A stretch of 64,000 bases of DNA from Cepaea nemoralis (taxonomy: Eukaryota > Mollusca > Gastropoda > Stylommatophora > Helicidae): positions 1 to 64,000 of the forward strand of contig JACEFZ010021772.1 in the NCBI GenBank assembly GCA_014155875.1. The letters run 5' to 3'. The notes under the pieces are model-generated. The model was not told the DNA's origin. It searched no databases and worked only from the letters and a program-made list of their open reading frames with translations. Below, piece after piece: positions 23,610-35,035 of the stretch. The translations under genes and the position numbers were made by a program. Each line of letters opens with the position of its first letter. Position 1 is the stretch's first letter.

Positions 23610-23885
23610 ACCTGTAGTGGAATTGGTAGAGGTTAACGGTCGTCAAGTGGAGTGTTTATACGACACAGGACTGGACGGGGAGGCCGTGATTTCTGCGGAT
23701 CTGGTACATCCAGAACAATTCACAGGTGAAACCATTGGATATACAGCCTGCACAGAAGAGTGCTGTAACCATGAAGTTGCCCATTGCTAATGTGGAGATT
23801 CGGTCAAGGTACGTCACCGGCACCATCAAGGCCGCTGTATTGACCGATCCCATTTTTCCAGTCATCCTAGGTTGCCGGTATGTCT
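23610..23885 (+). pseudogene. Aspartic protease of Gmr1-like element 1
   Basis: Retropepsin domain directly after the second zinc knuckle. It has VNGRQVECLYDTG with the catalytic Asp of DTG near 23662, and ends in FPVILGCRYV near 23880, the usual flap-side ILG motif. The frame changes by one base near 23755, between the halves, so gag-protease and integrase-RT lie in different frames. It would cleave the polyprotein during particle assembly. Confidence 0.8.
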
Positions 23886-24139
23886 TTCTGGGAATGCCCA
23901 GGGAGCCAATCCATATGGGAGCAATGCAGACTCGCTCTCAGACGAAAACGGAAGAGGCAGACGCAATTGTGACTAACCCAATGCCGGGGGAGCTACGAAC
24001 TGCCCAGAGGGAGGATGATACTTTACGTCCTTGCTACAAAAAGCTGCAGAAAAGTGCTGATCCACCAGGACGGGGGCAGTACTACATGAAGAATAGGATA
24101 CTCTACAGGAGAGCAGGAAGGGGAGACAACCTATACGGT

Positions 24140-25230
24140 CAGTTGGTCGTCCCGAAAGCTCACCGGTCCCAGATTCTTCATATGGGGCATACCATCTCCT
24201 TTAGTGGACACATGGGTATTGCCGCCACCATGCAGCGGATTTCCTGCCACTACTATTGGCCGGGAATGACAGATGATGTGCGTCGGTATGTGAAGTCATG
24301 CCCTGAGTGCCAGAGGGTGGCACCGAAACACTGGACAGCACCGGTGGTGTTGGGTGAGATGCCCATCATGAACTCTCCTTTCGAGAGGGTAGCCATCGAT
24401 ATCGTGGGTCCACTTCCCAGGACTAGGAAGAGGAACATGTATATACTCACAATGGTGGATTGCTGTACAATGTGGGGTGAGGCTATACCGTTGACCACGA
24501 TTGACTCGAAAAGAGTGGCGGACGCACTGATGGAGGCCTTTACCAGATTAGGCTTTCCGGATCAAATTCTGACGGACAATGGATCTCAGTTTTGTGGAAA
24601 ACTCATGGAGGAGGTATTTAGGGTGTTTCACTCTAACCACATACATACCAGCCCTTACCACCCTCAAGCCAATGGACAAGTAGAGCGTTTCAACGGCACG
24701 TTGATGACAATGCTCAGGAAATTAGCGCAGGAAAAACCTGATAGGTGGGATGAATATATCCCAGCAGCACTCTTTGCCTATCGGGAAGTTCCTCATGGCT
24801 CAACAGGACTACCACCCGCTACGTTGCTGTTTGGTCGTCCAATCAAAGGACCGTTGGAAGCCATGTTGAGGAGTTGGACTGAAGAGGGGACGTCAGAAGA
24901 AGTGATCTCATCCTATCAATACGTGGAGGAACTGAAAGAAAAACTCCACAAGGGATGGACTCTGGCAAATCAAAACTTGAAAAAGGCCAGGAAAAGACAT
25001 GCGGCTTACTACAACCGTAGGTCTAAAGAAAGATCTCTAGAGGTGGGAGATAAAGTCTTGTTGCTACTCCCAACGGGAAACAACAAACTGGAGATAGGTT
25101 GGCAAGGACCATTTCCCGTGGAAAGGGTGATATCCAGAACCAACTATCAGATCCGGATCCGGGGAAAGTCGAAGATTTTCCATATCAATCTCTTGCGGAA
25201 ATACGAAGAGAGACCCGGAGACAAGGCAGC
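24140..25230 (+). CDS. Integrase of Gmr1-like element 1 (upstream of RT)
   Basis: Integrase with an H2C2 zinc finger (HMGHTISFSGHMG ... CPECQ, about 24178-24312). The DDE core has Asp in AIDIVGPL (about 24392), Asp in ILTDNGSQF (about 24570) and Glu in GQVERFNG (about 24680), with 35 residues between the last two. A GPF-type C-terminal module (GWQGPFPVERV, about 25097) and FHINLLRKY (about 25180) complete it. It is open throughout in the frame beginning near 23726 and is fused in frame to the RT that follows. The order integrase before RT separates this element from ordinary Ty3/gypsy. Confidence 0.93.
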
Positions 25231-25329
25231 TCACCTCATGGCAATGGCAGTTGCAGTGGAGACAGAAGTGGGAACCAGCGAGGGCAGGGAATATCCCTTA
25301 GTACACCAGGAAACCTATAGGGATGTGCA

Positions 25330-26239
25330 AGTGAACCCTGATCTGACCTCCCAGGAGAGGGAAAGGATAACCCAGGTTCTCAAGTCTCATAAGGAGATAC
25401 TGACTGATAAACCAGGACGAACGAGGTTGGTTGAGTTCGAGATGACTTTGACCACACAGGAGCCTGTTCGCCAAAAGGTTTACCCAGTGCCATTCTCTAA
25501 AGAAAAGGCCCTGGAGGAGGAAATAAAAAAACTGCTGGAGGATGACGTGATTGCACCATCCACATCCCCATACAATGCGGGGGTAGTTTTGTTACGCAAA
25601 CCAAGTGGAGAACACAGGTTGTGTATAGATTACCGACTTCTGAACAGTCATACACAGTTTCAGGTGGAACCTTTGCCGAATCCAACTCAGTTATTCGCTA
25701 GGCTCCATAAGGCTCGGTACTTTTCAAAGGTGGATCTGAGTCGGGGGTACTATCAGATACCAGTCAAACCGGAGATTCGACCACTGTTAGCTTTCAGTAC
25801 ACCCAGTGGACACTACGAATTCAAGGTCATGCCCTTTGGACTCAGCAATGCACCTAGTGTGTTTACACGCATGATGAGGACTTTACTTGATCCTTTACAG
25901 GATCCGTCCATCATCTCATTCATGGATGATATTCTGATTTCCAGTGACAGCCTGGATGACCACTTACAATCCTTGGAGAGAGTGTTTAATAGACTCAAGG
26001 AAGCAGGGCTTACTGCTCGTCCAACCAAGTGCATGATTGGTTACCAGACTCTGGAATTTCTAGGTCACACCATCACTCCAGGACACATTGTTCCAGAAGA
26101 GAAGAACCTGGAGAAAATCAGAAATGCACCTAGACCAAAAACGAAGAAGGATGTGCTATCTTTTCTCTCGTTGTGTGGGTTCTACCACAAATTTATCCCA
26201 CATTTCACTGAACTGGGAGCTCCGTTGACGAAACCTTGA
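25330..26239 (+). CDS. Reverse transcriptase of Gmr1-like element 1
   Basis: Ty3/gypsy-type RT in the same frame as the integrase. Motifs in order: PVPFSKEKALEEEI (about 25487), LCIDYRLLN (about 25620), YFSKVDLSRGYYQIPV (about 25720), FGLSNAPSVFTRMM (about 25835), catalytic FMDDILIS (about 25918) and LEFLGHTI (about 26050), then the connection block LSLCGFYHKFIPHF (about 26165). A single-base loss at about 26236 stops the frame (TGA) before RNase H. Confidence 0.93.
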
Positions 26240-26752
26240 AAAAGGGATTCCCGGATCAAATCATTTGGACACCAGAATGTGAGAATGCCTATAGTCAGTT
26301 AAAGGAGGCCTTGGTCAGCAAACCTGTATTACAGCTCCCTGACCTTTCCAAACCATTTGTGTTGAGAACAGATGCGAGTGCGATTGGAATTGGAGCCGCT
26401 TTGTTACAGGAAGGAAAAGACGATGCTTCGGTTTTGAAACCTGTGGCATACGCAAGTAAGAAACTTCTACAGGCGGAGAGGAATTATTCAACCGTCGAGA
26501 GAGAGTGCTTGTCCTCTTGTATGGGCAGTGCAAAAATTTCAGCCATATTTGTATGGAGTTAAGTTTCGGGTCCAGTCGGATCATCAGCCCCTGATGTTCC
26601 TAGGCTACTTCTCAGAAGCTCAACGCCCGTTTGATGCGGTGGTCGTTGTTACTTCAACCTTATAATTTCACAGTAGAGTACATTCCTGGGAAGAAAAATG
26701 TTGGAGCGGATTTCTTGTCAAGACACCCAGCTCCTGAAGAAGAAGAATGAAT
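26236..26752 (+). pseudogene. RNase H of Gmr1-like element 1
   Basis: RNase H domain in a shifted frame: FVLRTDASAIGIGAAL (about 26353), then YSTVERECL (about 26487). A further one-base shift near 26515 leads to LVWAVQKFQPYLYG and QSDHQPLMFL. Another near 26620 leads to EYIPGKKNVGADFLSRHP and the stop near 26750. All catalytic-region motifs are present, only the frame is broken. It lies directly upstream of the polypurine tract. Confidence 0.85.
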
Positions 26753-26800
26753 CATCTGGATTAAACTCACGGTGGAGAAGAGTGAGATGGACTACTCTCT

Positions 26801-26814
26801 TAGGAGGGGGCCTA
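26801..26814 (+). promoter_or_regulatory. Polypurine tract
   Basis: AGGAGGGGGCCTA immediately before the TGTCAC start of the 3' LTR, the position of the plus-strand primer. Confidence 0.75.
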
Positions 26815-28901
26815 TGTCACAAAATAAAACCGTGTGTTTAACCGGTTGATTATTATAGAGGATTTTCTGATTAAGCGGACGATCTGCCAGCGACAACTAT
26901 TTTTACTAACTGGAAAAAACAAAGCGGATGTCAAAATCCCAGGACAATATTTGTAGCTGCACGTGTACATCTCTAACGGATTTGACACATTTGGTGGTGA
27001 TGGAGACAGATCCCGGCAGCGCCGTGGCAGTTTGTCAACATTTGAATACAAATGGAAGCAGTGGGGTCAGCCCATATACACATTTGGTGGTGAGTGAGGA
27101 GGAAGTGAGTGCGCTGAATCATATATCACTTTGACAAGTCATAAACATATCAGAGGGAAAACGGAAGTACTTAGCACGGAAGTAACAGTACATATGTCAA
27201 TTCTGGGTTTCCGGAACATCGAGTAGATTGACGGGGTTATTTGCAACTGTTGTTGGGGGTATACAGGAACTCGCTGCTTGTTTTGGGAATCTAAAGCAGT
27301 GATGACAGATCTAACATTAATGGAGCCAGGGAGGATGGATCCCTGACGGGGGATGATCTGCCACTGTGCCACCTGTGTGGGGGCATAAAGGATAACGTCA
27401 CGTGGTCAACTTTGGTAGTTTGCCATATAAACCCGAGTTGGGACCAACTAGGGGGACTTGAAAATGCTCTAGTCGGAGTGCCAGGGCACTGCAGTGCTTA
27501 GTGGAAATAATATCTACCGTGTGTTAATTAGTGACTTAATTTTACACGTGCCTATAATGGCAGATGTAGATATGATTGATAGGACTGCAGTAGTGCCATT
27601 TAAGGTATAACCTATTATAATATTAGTTCTAATTAATATAGACTGTGGCCTTGTTAAACTATAGTGTGATGATTAGCACTGTTAGTGGAAACTAGTTAGA
27701 GTAGAATAGTGATATTAACTCTGCTAGTTAAGAATAGATTAGTGAAGTGTTGATAAGCTTTACTAGTTGAGAATTGAGTAATGAGGGATAATTGGGATCT
27801 TCCCGTAGGTGTCCCTGGTGGGCGGGGTTCCGCATTCTGTTTGCTGATTTTTTCTTTGTCATAGCCTGATTCGGCTCTAGGTGGGTAGCTAATCTGCTCT
27901 ATGACTAAGTCTAGTTAGCTAAAGATCATTAAGCAAGGTGATAGGCTTACACTCAGCCGAAAGGATCAGTGACTAGTACTATCACCAGATGTGTTGTTTC
28001 TATCCTAGGTTCCCTACCAGATCCAAGGAAACTCAACAAGTTTTTGGGAAAGAATCCAATCCCATTCGGAAGAACACCAGTTCAACAATCAATAAAGTTG
28101 CATACAGAACGTAACTAAAGCTAGGAGGAAGTTGATTCACCAAAGATAGTGATGATTACTGATGCACCACACAGCATCAGACAGTAGTAACTAAATGAGA
28201 ACAGTCTAATAGTTACCTAGTGTTATATAATCTCGTGTAATAGAACACAAGACATTATACGTGAGGCTAGATAGACACGAGTGAGGATCAATCACATTAA
28301 CAATTAACATTAATGACTGTGTACACACTACAAAGGACTTGTGCAGTTTTTTTTAAGGAACGATAGGAACGGACATTGTGTAGGGTGCAACCGGTCCATG
28401 ATTAACTGTTAATACCACCGGTGTCTATTTCGGATGATCATGAAATTGGATTACCAGAGGTCTACAGAGGCAAAGCAGTATCCGGCAAGATGGTTTCGGC
28501 ACTGGGTGAGATGTACATGTTCTGACGTAACGTGCTGTGGTCTATCCTTGCTGGGATCAGCTGACTGGGTTGTTGTCTGAGAGTCCGATTCTACACACTT
28601 TATAGAACACGTCACACATTTTCTTCACATACACGTCTCATATACGTTACACTTTTATTTTAATAAATTAATCTTTATTAATTTTTAGAAGCAAGAGTTG
28701 TTGAGTATGTTGCGTTGGGAAGTATGAGAAGGGGGCATAGTACGACAGTGAGAGAGTGATAGGAAAAGGTGTCCATAGGCTGATGGAGTGTGTTGGACGG
28801 AAGCTGGTGGATTCTCCAGAATATTGAGAGGGAAAAAATATTATAATGTGGGTGTCGGCTCTCTTCACTCCAGGGACGACACTGTAAAGGAGGACACGAC
28901 A
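26815..28901 (+). repeat. 3' LTR of Gmr1-like element 1
   Basis: Second LTR, starting TGTCACAAAATAAAACC and ending GGACACGACA, followed by the target duplication GAGGC at 28902-28906 and then the interrupted LINE. It carries one more G than the 5' LTR in the run near 27381. Confidence 0.95.
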
Positions 28902-28906
28902 GAGGC

Positions 28907-31218
28907 CAAAGCAAAGCTGCTACAGATCTTTAATAACACATGGACCTTAGGCAGTTTTCCACAAGTCTGGAGAGAAGCAATCATGATAACTCTCCTAAAA
29001 TCTGGGAAAGATAGTTCCATTGCCTCCAGCTACAGACCCATTAGCCTCACCAGCTGTCTGCAAAACAATGGAACGCGTCATCAACCACAGACTACAGTGG
29101 TACATTGAAAGTGAAAACATCCTTGTGCCACAACAGGCTGCCTTTAGGCAGTGCTACTCTACGGATGATCAGACAACCTACCACTCTCAAGAAGTTGAGG
29201 ATGCATTCCAAGAGAAGAAGCTGGTACTTGCAGCATGGATAGATCTGAAGAAAGCCTTTGACAAAGTCTGGAAAGAAGGTCTGATGAAGAAACTGAGAAA
29301 CTGCAAAGTCAATGGAAGAATGTACAAATGGGTGAAAGCATACTTGCACAACAGAAGAGCCCGAGTACAGATAGACGGTCTCAAGAGCAAGAAAGTATTA
29401 TTGCGTCACGGTGTCCCCCAGGGCGGAGTCCTGTCCCCAACACTTTTTCTAATTTTCATCAATGATCTTCTTGCTAATCTCTCCGATGGAATTAAAGCGG
29501 CAATGTACGCTGATGACCTGGTTTTGTGGAGCGCAAATGAACATGCATCAGTGGCCACCATATTGCTACAGAGAGCTGTAGATACATTTGTTGCATGGGC
29601 AGATAGATGGTGTGTCAGCATAAACACTGACAAGTGCAGCACCACTCTATTTACCCTTTCTCGAAAACAAAAGGCAAGGATCATTCAGATAAATGGAACA
29701 CCCTTAAGAGAAGATAAAGAACCAACATACCTTGGTGTAACATTCGACGACAGGCTGACATGGAGAAAACACATAAAAAAAGCAGTAGCAATAGCCAGAA
29801 GGAAAATAGCCATCCTGAGAAAGCTAAGTGGAAACACTTGGGGATCCAGTGGGAAAATACTTAGCAAAGTTTATCAACAGAGCATACGACCACACTTGGA
29901 ATAAGGGTCAACTGCGTGGTGTTCAGCATCAAAAACCACATTACAGGAACTGGACAAGTGCAAAATCAAGCTCTTAGAGTCACCACAGGAGGGATGAGAT
30001 CAACCCTTATAGTAGCAATGGAGAGAATGGAGAGGACACAAACTCTGAGAGAACGCAGAGATACAAAAACACTAATACAAGCAGAAAAGTTCCTCAGCTT
30101 GCCAGGCCACCCTATGAAGAACCGATGTGAAAACTTAGCTATGGGGCGGATAAAAAGAAGTAGTTTCATCCACCAGGCCAAACAACTCTGCAGAGAAACC
30201 ATCGATCTTCCCACAGTTGGTAACACCCTGACAACTATTCCAGAGCAAACCCCGTGGAAAGATGAACATAGACTATCGCTACACATCCAGACAAAAGTGA
30301 GAGGAATATTTGACAAGGAAGAGCAGAACAGTTTACAGCGCAGAACAACCACTCTCGGCTTCCTTGATGACAAATACCCACAGGACCTCAGGATTCGAGT
30401 CTACACAGATGGGTCAGCTTAAAATGCTGTTCGAAATGGAGGAGCAGAAGTGTACATAGAATACCCAAATAATACGAGAGACACGGCCAGAGTTCCAGCA
30501 GGAAAGTACTGCCATAACTATGATGCTGAAATTGAGGCAATCAAGATAGCCACAGAGAAATTACAAAATACCAGCCATGGTACACAACCTGTGGTGATAT
30601 TGACAGATGCAAAATCCGTAATAGAGGCGCTCCTGTCTGGGAAATTGCCAGTTCTAAGGACACTACTTTCTGAACTTAGCAGTCAGCGTAAGGTCACCAT
30701 ACAGTGGATACCATCCCACTGTGGAGTCCCCGGAAACGACAGAGCTGATCGATTGGCTAAGGAAGGAGCAAAAGAAGAACAACCTGATGTGCCCATTACA
30801 TACCACCAAAAGAAAAGAATGATCAAATCAGTCAGAAGGCCACCAAACCTTACTCAAGACGACTACCACGTTATGGACAGACCAGAACAGGTCATTCTTC
30901 TGCGCCTCAGAACAGGACACAATAGATTACGCAACCACATGTATACAAAATTCAACATTGGTGACTCAGCCATGTGCACATGTGGATTGGCGTCGCAGAC
31001 AGCAGAGCACATACTCCAGGACTGCCCAAACTACAACATATCCAGGCGAACCTTCTGGCCTAGAGAGACAACAGTGGAAGATAAACTATATGGACCGCTG
31101 AGTGAACTAAAAAAGACTGTTAGATTCATACAAGAGACAACATTGCAGTTATAAACATATTTCAGGCGAATGAAAGAAGAAGAAGAAGAAGAAGAAGAAG
31201 AAGAAGAAGAAGAAGAAG
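28907..31218 (+). mobile_element. RNase H LINE, segment 3: RT, RNase H, C-terminus
   Basis: The RT resumes with LLQIFNNTWTLGSFP, then YRPISLTSC (about 29033), AAFRQCYSTDDQ (about 29140), IDLKKAFDKVW (about 29242), GVPQGGVLSPTLF (about 29410) and catalytic YADDLVLW (about 29505). The RNase H domain has VYTDGSA (about 30400), DAEIEAIKIA (about 30522), LTDAKSV (about 30600) and SHCGVPGNDRADRLA (about 30715). The C-terminus has CTCG ... HILQDCPNY (about 30978-31030). The frame breaks near 29085 and 29950 and has an in-frame TAA at 30420-30422. The 3' tail is (GAA)n at 31168-31218, followed by the target duplication at 31219-31230. Total LINE length without insertions is about 4 kb. Confidence 0.92.
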
Positions 31219-31369
31219 ATATAATGTGTTCAGCAGTCAGGTTATATGTAATTAAAGCCTGTTAAAGGCCTGTCAAAAATTCGAGTAATTAAACAAACCG
31301 GGACTCGTCAATATTAAGTTATCAGAAAAACACTGTTAGAAATTAAAATTAAATGAAGAACGACAAAAA

Positions 31370-32154
31370 TCGATTACAAAATGAAAGTAGGTGAAAATTA
31401 AGCAAATTTTCTTTAAGTATACTGAAACTATTTTTCTTGAGATTATAATATCTGACTGCTGTATTCAGTATATTATTTCTAAAAGAATAATAAATAGATT
31501 TGTAAGTTACTTAATGATATTATAGCTAGGTATACAATTTCGTCTTTTAAATCCTAGTAATCTCCCTTGTAAAAATATTAGATGTTTATGTCCTCTACTC
31601 ATTGGTTATTTAGGTGTTTTCTTTAAGATATCTAGTAATTCCGCAGAATGCTTGGACATGCGTATTAATAAGTGTAGTGATCAACTCATTCAAATAAAAA
31701 GATTTCAACTGAAACAAGAAAATGAGTGTTCAGGGGATACATAGAGCCTGTTCTTTTGTATGGATGTGAAACTTGGACAATGAGCAGTCAAGCTGAAAAG
31801 CATCTGATGGCTGCAGAAATGTGGTTTCTGAGGAAAATGCAAAGAATACCATGGATAGACAGAAAAACCAATGACCAAGTACTACAGGAGACAAATGAAC
31901 ATCGTAAACTGATTAGAGAAATTAGACGTAGACAATCAAAATTTTTTGGACATGTTATGAGAAGAAATGGATTGGAGAACTTAGTGACAACTGGCAAGAT
32001 CGAAGGGAACAGACCAAGAGGAAGACCGAGCGGAAAATACCTGGATGGCTTGGCCACATGGCAATGACAAGACAGGAACACTGAGCTGATCCACGACACT
32101 GGTGATCGAGTGAAATGGCGAGTCATGACCGCCCACGCTTTCCGGCATGGCACA

Positions 32155-32155
<1 letters not shown>
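31370..32155 (+). mobile_element. RTE LINE, internally deleted copy
   Basis: The start (about 31370-31515) matches the untranslated region at 12985-13135, including the shared ATCTGACTGCTGTATTCA. The middle of the element is missing. The 3' part from about 31690 encodes the C-terminal block with EPVLLYGCETWT, FFGHVMRRNGLENLV and GKIEGNRPRGRP, and ends in CGGCATGGCACATGAT followed by AT repeats. One frame change lies near 31725. Confidence 0.88.

Positions 32156-32250
<95 letters not shown>
32156..32250. repeat. (AT)n microsatellite
   Basis: About 90 bp of alternating AT directly following the CATGAT end of the RTE copy, so it probably grew from the LINE tail. YIYI open frames across it are artefacts. 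Confidence 0.97.
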
Positions 32251-32251
<1 letters not shown>

Positions 32252-32253
32252 TA

Positions 32254-32436
32254 TAGCTGGCCGAGAGGCTAGAACGCCGGACTCTCATTCGGGAGGCCCG
32301 GATTCGATCCCTCGGTAAGGTGTCGGATTTTTTTTCTGTCGGGGCAAAAAGAACATTCTAACCTGCACAGTTCGCGCCGACTGCACTAGCCAGGCGGCCT
32401 TTATTCCTCAGGCTCAAAGACCCATCTGCCATACAC
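32254..32436 (+). mobile_element. tRNA-Glu-like SINE
   Basis: The head resembles a tRNA with an A-box-like TGGCCGAGAGG (about 32258), an anticodon-loop region ACTCTCATT that would read CTC (Glu) and a B-box-like GGATTCGATCC (about 32301). A T-run follows near 32326, then a non-tRNA body with no coding potential. A diverged tRNA pseudogene is possible, but the attached body favours a SINE. Confidence 0.6.
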
Positions 32437-33538
32437 CGCAAGGTTAATTGATTTTAACGATTAATTTTTTTTAACGATAAATCAAACACTTTTCTCCCTT
32501 CACTTATACAAATGAACCGGATGTCGAAAAATTGTCGGATATTTTAAACATAGTGCCGCAAACACAACCGAGTTTCAAAATTGTACTGAGTCTCCATTGT
32601 GTAAGCTGCAGCAAGATGTACCAACAAGATGAAACAGTATGTTTGTTATGCTACAAAGTCTTCTACAGGTCAGAGTAGCATTAACTGTCTACATGTCAAA
32701 TGAAAAGAAGCAATACAAAGGTCCAAAACTGTCAGATTCAGATTGGGAGAATATTTCGAAATGTGTCAAAGTTTTGGACTTATTCTGTCAGACCACGGTC
32801 CTGCTTGGCGGTCAAGATTATGTTACATGTAGCTGTGTATTGCCAGTGCTATCATCGTTGACAAAGCATATGACTGTACACGATGATGATCCGGGCTACA
32901 TAGCTACATTTAATGCAACATCTTTTAATGACTTCAGTGAACGTGTAGCTAATATGACAAGTTTTGAAATACTACAGATTGCAACAGCACTAGATCCACG
33001 CTACAAATACCTGAAGTGTTTGTCAAAAGATGCGAAAGAACGAACTTGGTCACGTATTGAACAACAAATAGCAGTTGATGTTCATGATGAGCAGATGGAG
33101 ACTGCTGCAACGAATGAAACTGACATTGGCAATGAAACTATATGTGAACCAAATGAAAAGCGTATTAAACTAATGGAGTCTGAATTGGAGAAGTAAGTTG
33201 CTGAATCGGTTGACCCTTTACAATGGTGGAAACTTAATGAACATCGATATCCAAAATTGGCATTCCTTGCCAAGACCATTCTGTGTATACCGGCTACCTC
33301 AGTTCCATGTGAACGATTGTTCAGCTCTGCTGGTTATATTGTTAAAAAGACGCTGCATAGTTGGTTATTAGATGACATAGAACAAGACAATCCAGTGTTA
33401 TTTCAATTTTTGGCAAATACGTCTATAATGTGAGTTATGTGACTATACATGTTTTGCTTTAATCGAAATTAACTTTTAATTAATCGTTAAGTTTTCAAAA
33501 GTCAACTATTAAATTTTAATTAATCGGTCGCAGCCCTA
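32437..33538 (+). pseudogene. hAT transposase C-terminal fragment, ZBED1-like
   Basis: Third hAT element, a different lineage from the first two. The frame from about 32640 includes WENISKCVKVLDLF (about 32745), then ALDPRYKYL (about 32990). After an in-frame TAA at 33194-33196 it continues with [20 protein letters not shown] and [12 protein letters not shown] (about 33303), the hAT dimerisation domain. The right end TCGCAGCCCTA (about 33526-33537) with ATTAATCG-rich sequence resembles the inverted repeat of Ac-like hATs. Similar ATTAATCG-type sequence sits at 32440-32475, but the outer 5' end is not intact. The 5' half of the gene is missing. Confidence 0.75.
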
Positions 33539-33554
33539 AATATATATATATATG

Positions 33555-34115
33555 ATATAATATCATCAAATGGCAGATCAGAAGACGAGATCGAAAATAG
33601 GTGCAATAAGGCAAATCAACTCATTGGACAAATGGCACCAATACTAAAGAACAAACATGTATCAATAACTACTAAGAAAGCACTTTACAACACAATCTTC
33701 CTACCAACTCTCTGCTACCAATGCCAAACCTGGACAATGACAGAAAAAGAGAAAAGAAAAATCACAACAACAGAAATGAGGTTTCTGAGAAGAATACTCA
33801 ACGTATCAAGAAGAGATAAGATCAGAAATGAAGAAATCAGGACTAAAGTAGGGGTTAAAGCTGCTCTAGATTTTATTAGAAAGCAGCAAGTCAAATGGTT
33901 TGGCCATGCAAGTAGGCTACCAGTCAACAGCATGCCACAACAAGCAATGATGTACAGACCAGATGGAAACAGAGGAAGAGGCCGACCACGTAAACGTTGG
34001 ACTGAGGGAATAACAGAATCCATGGGAATGTCGATATACGAAGCCCATAACCGGGCACTCTCACGAAGTTTATACTTCACCTCGACACCGCAAGGTACAA
34101 GAGGAACATGATGAG
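33555..34115 (+). mobile_element. LINE RT C-terminal fragment
   Basis: Open frame encoding the end of an RT ORF of a LINE family distinct from the RTE copies. It has ILKNKHVSITTKKALYN (about 33638), TLCYQCQTWTM (about 33702), EMRFLRRILNVSRRDKIRNEEI (about 33775) and VKWFGHASRLP (about 33890), then NRGRGRPRKRW (about 33968). It ends at a GATGA-rich tail followed by AT repeats. It is 5'-truncated at a short AT run near 33540. Confidence 0.8.
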
Positions 34116-34121
34116 ATGAGA

Positions 34122-34197
<76 letters not shown>
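34122..34197. repeat. (AT)n microsatellite
   Basis: Alternating AT for about 75 bp, following the GATGAGATGAT tail of the LINE fragment to the left. Confidence 0.97.
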
Positions 34198-34208
<11 letters not shown>

Positions 34209-34640
34209 GACCACGTCATGTTGTGATGACGTCAGCTTACATGACCTGTCTAACGCCAGTAGATCTGAGTGAGGCCGTGATGACAAGTTACCCACAAATA
34301 AACAGTCCAGTGTAGAGTGATGAAGACTTACACATGAATACTACAATGGATGTCGCATGCAAACATTCATTCAATGGCATTCAAATCGCTGTGAATATTC
34401 CTTAACAATATTAGTCATCGTTGTAGTATGACAAGGAAACGGCTATTTCCTGCTATTGAAATTTCACATTACACCATGCAATCTTCATCATTTTCGTTTG
34501 ATTCGCTCTTAATAGTCGAACATTACACAGTATACGTAAAATTAAAAAATAATAAGAAGCTAAATTTAATAACATATATGATATTATAACACGTCTAGGC
34601 ATCTGCATAAAATGTGATTTTCGGGTCTACTTACGTTATA
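34198..34640. other. Unassigned DNA
   Basis: No coding, RNA or terminal-repeat feature recognised. Confidence 0.4.
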
Positions 34641-34644
34641 GAAC

Positions 34645-34812
34645 AAATCTCAGAAGAGCTAAAAGCACAGAACTGTAAATTATGGAGAGAAAACAATATC
34701 AAACAACTACAAACACGGAATGACACTATCCAGTGCCGCCCACCGGGCGCTGAAACGCAAATTATTCCTCCCTACGACGCTTGACGGCAGAAGTGGAAGA
34801 TGATGATGATGA
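34645..34812 (+). mobile_element. LINE 3' end with (GAT)n tail
   Basis: Short fragment containing CACTATCCAGTGCCGCCCAC and CTCCCTACGACGCTTGAC, followed by GATGATGATGATG. The same sequence in reverse complement occurs at 39856-40050 with a longer ATC tract. Two copies ending in the same triplet tail identify a LINE or SINE 3' end; a weak upstream frame (EELKAQNCKLWRENN) suggests a LINE. Confidence 0.6.
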
Positions 34813-34814
34813 AA

Positions 34815-35035
34815 CAATATCAAGTAATCGGTTCTGGTATTAACTCGATCTTGAAATAATCGGGGAATTTAACGTTACGAGTACGCTTAATCTCCCGATC
34901 GCGTTTTGTGTGGTCCTGAAGACAATTTGAAAATGGCAATCTGTGGTCTTCACCGCTCCCCCCCCCCCCCCCCGGAAACCCTAAAATTCCCCCTGGGGGA
35001 TGGGGGGGGGATTCCCCACCGGTTGAGAACCACTG
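34815..35035 (-). mobile_element. hAT 5' end fragment
   Basis: Ends with GGTTGAGAACCACTG at 35021-35035, a hAT terminal repeat, preceded by G- and C-rich runs (34960-35010) and non-coding sequence. It is followed at 35036-35043 by CCTTAGAC, the same 8-bp target duplication found next to the hAT end at 3020-3027. It has no coding sequence and would fit as the missing 5' end of the element whose transposase lies at 825-2569. Confidence 0.75.

Larger units (their letters stand above)
19537..28901 (+). mobile_element. Complete Gmr1-like Ty3/gypsy LTR retrotransposon (element 1)
   Basis: A 9.4 kb element with 2.09 kb LTRs at 19537-21622 and 26815-28901 and a 5-bp target duplication GAGGC on both sides. 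It has a tRNA-Pro-type primer site, a 32-bp tandem leader array, gag, protease, integrase, reverse transcriptase, RNase H and a polypurine tract. Integrase precedes RT, the arrangement of Gmr1-like elements, while the sequence motifs are Ty3/gypsy. By eye the two LTRs differ at about four bases and one single-base indel, so the insertion is very recent. About five single-base frame breaks interrupt the coding region. Confidence 0.95.

Noticed and set aside
32254..32330. Functional tRNA-Glu gene
   Set aside because: Anticodon stem has a mismatch, acceptor ends do not pair and a non-tRNA body follows, so a SINE is more likely.
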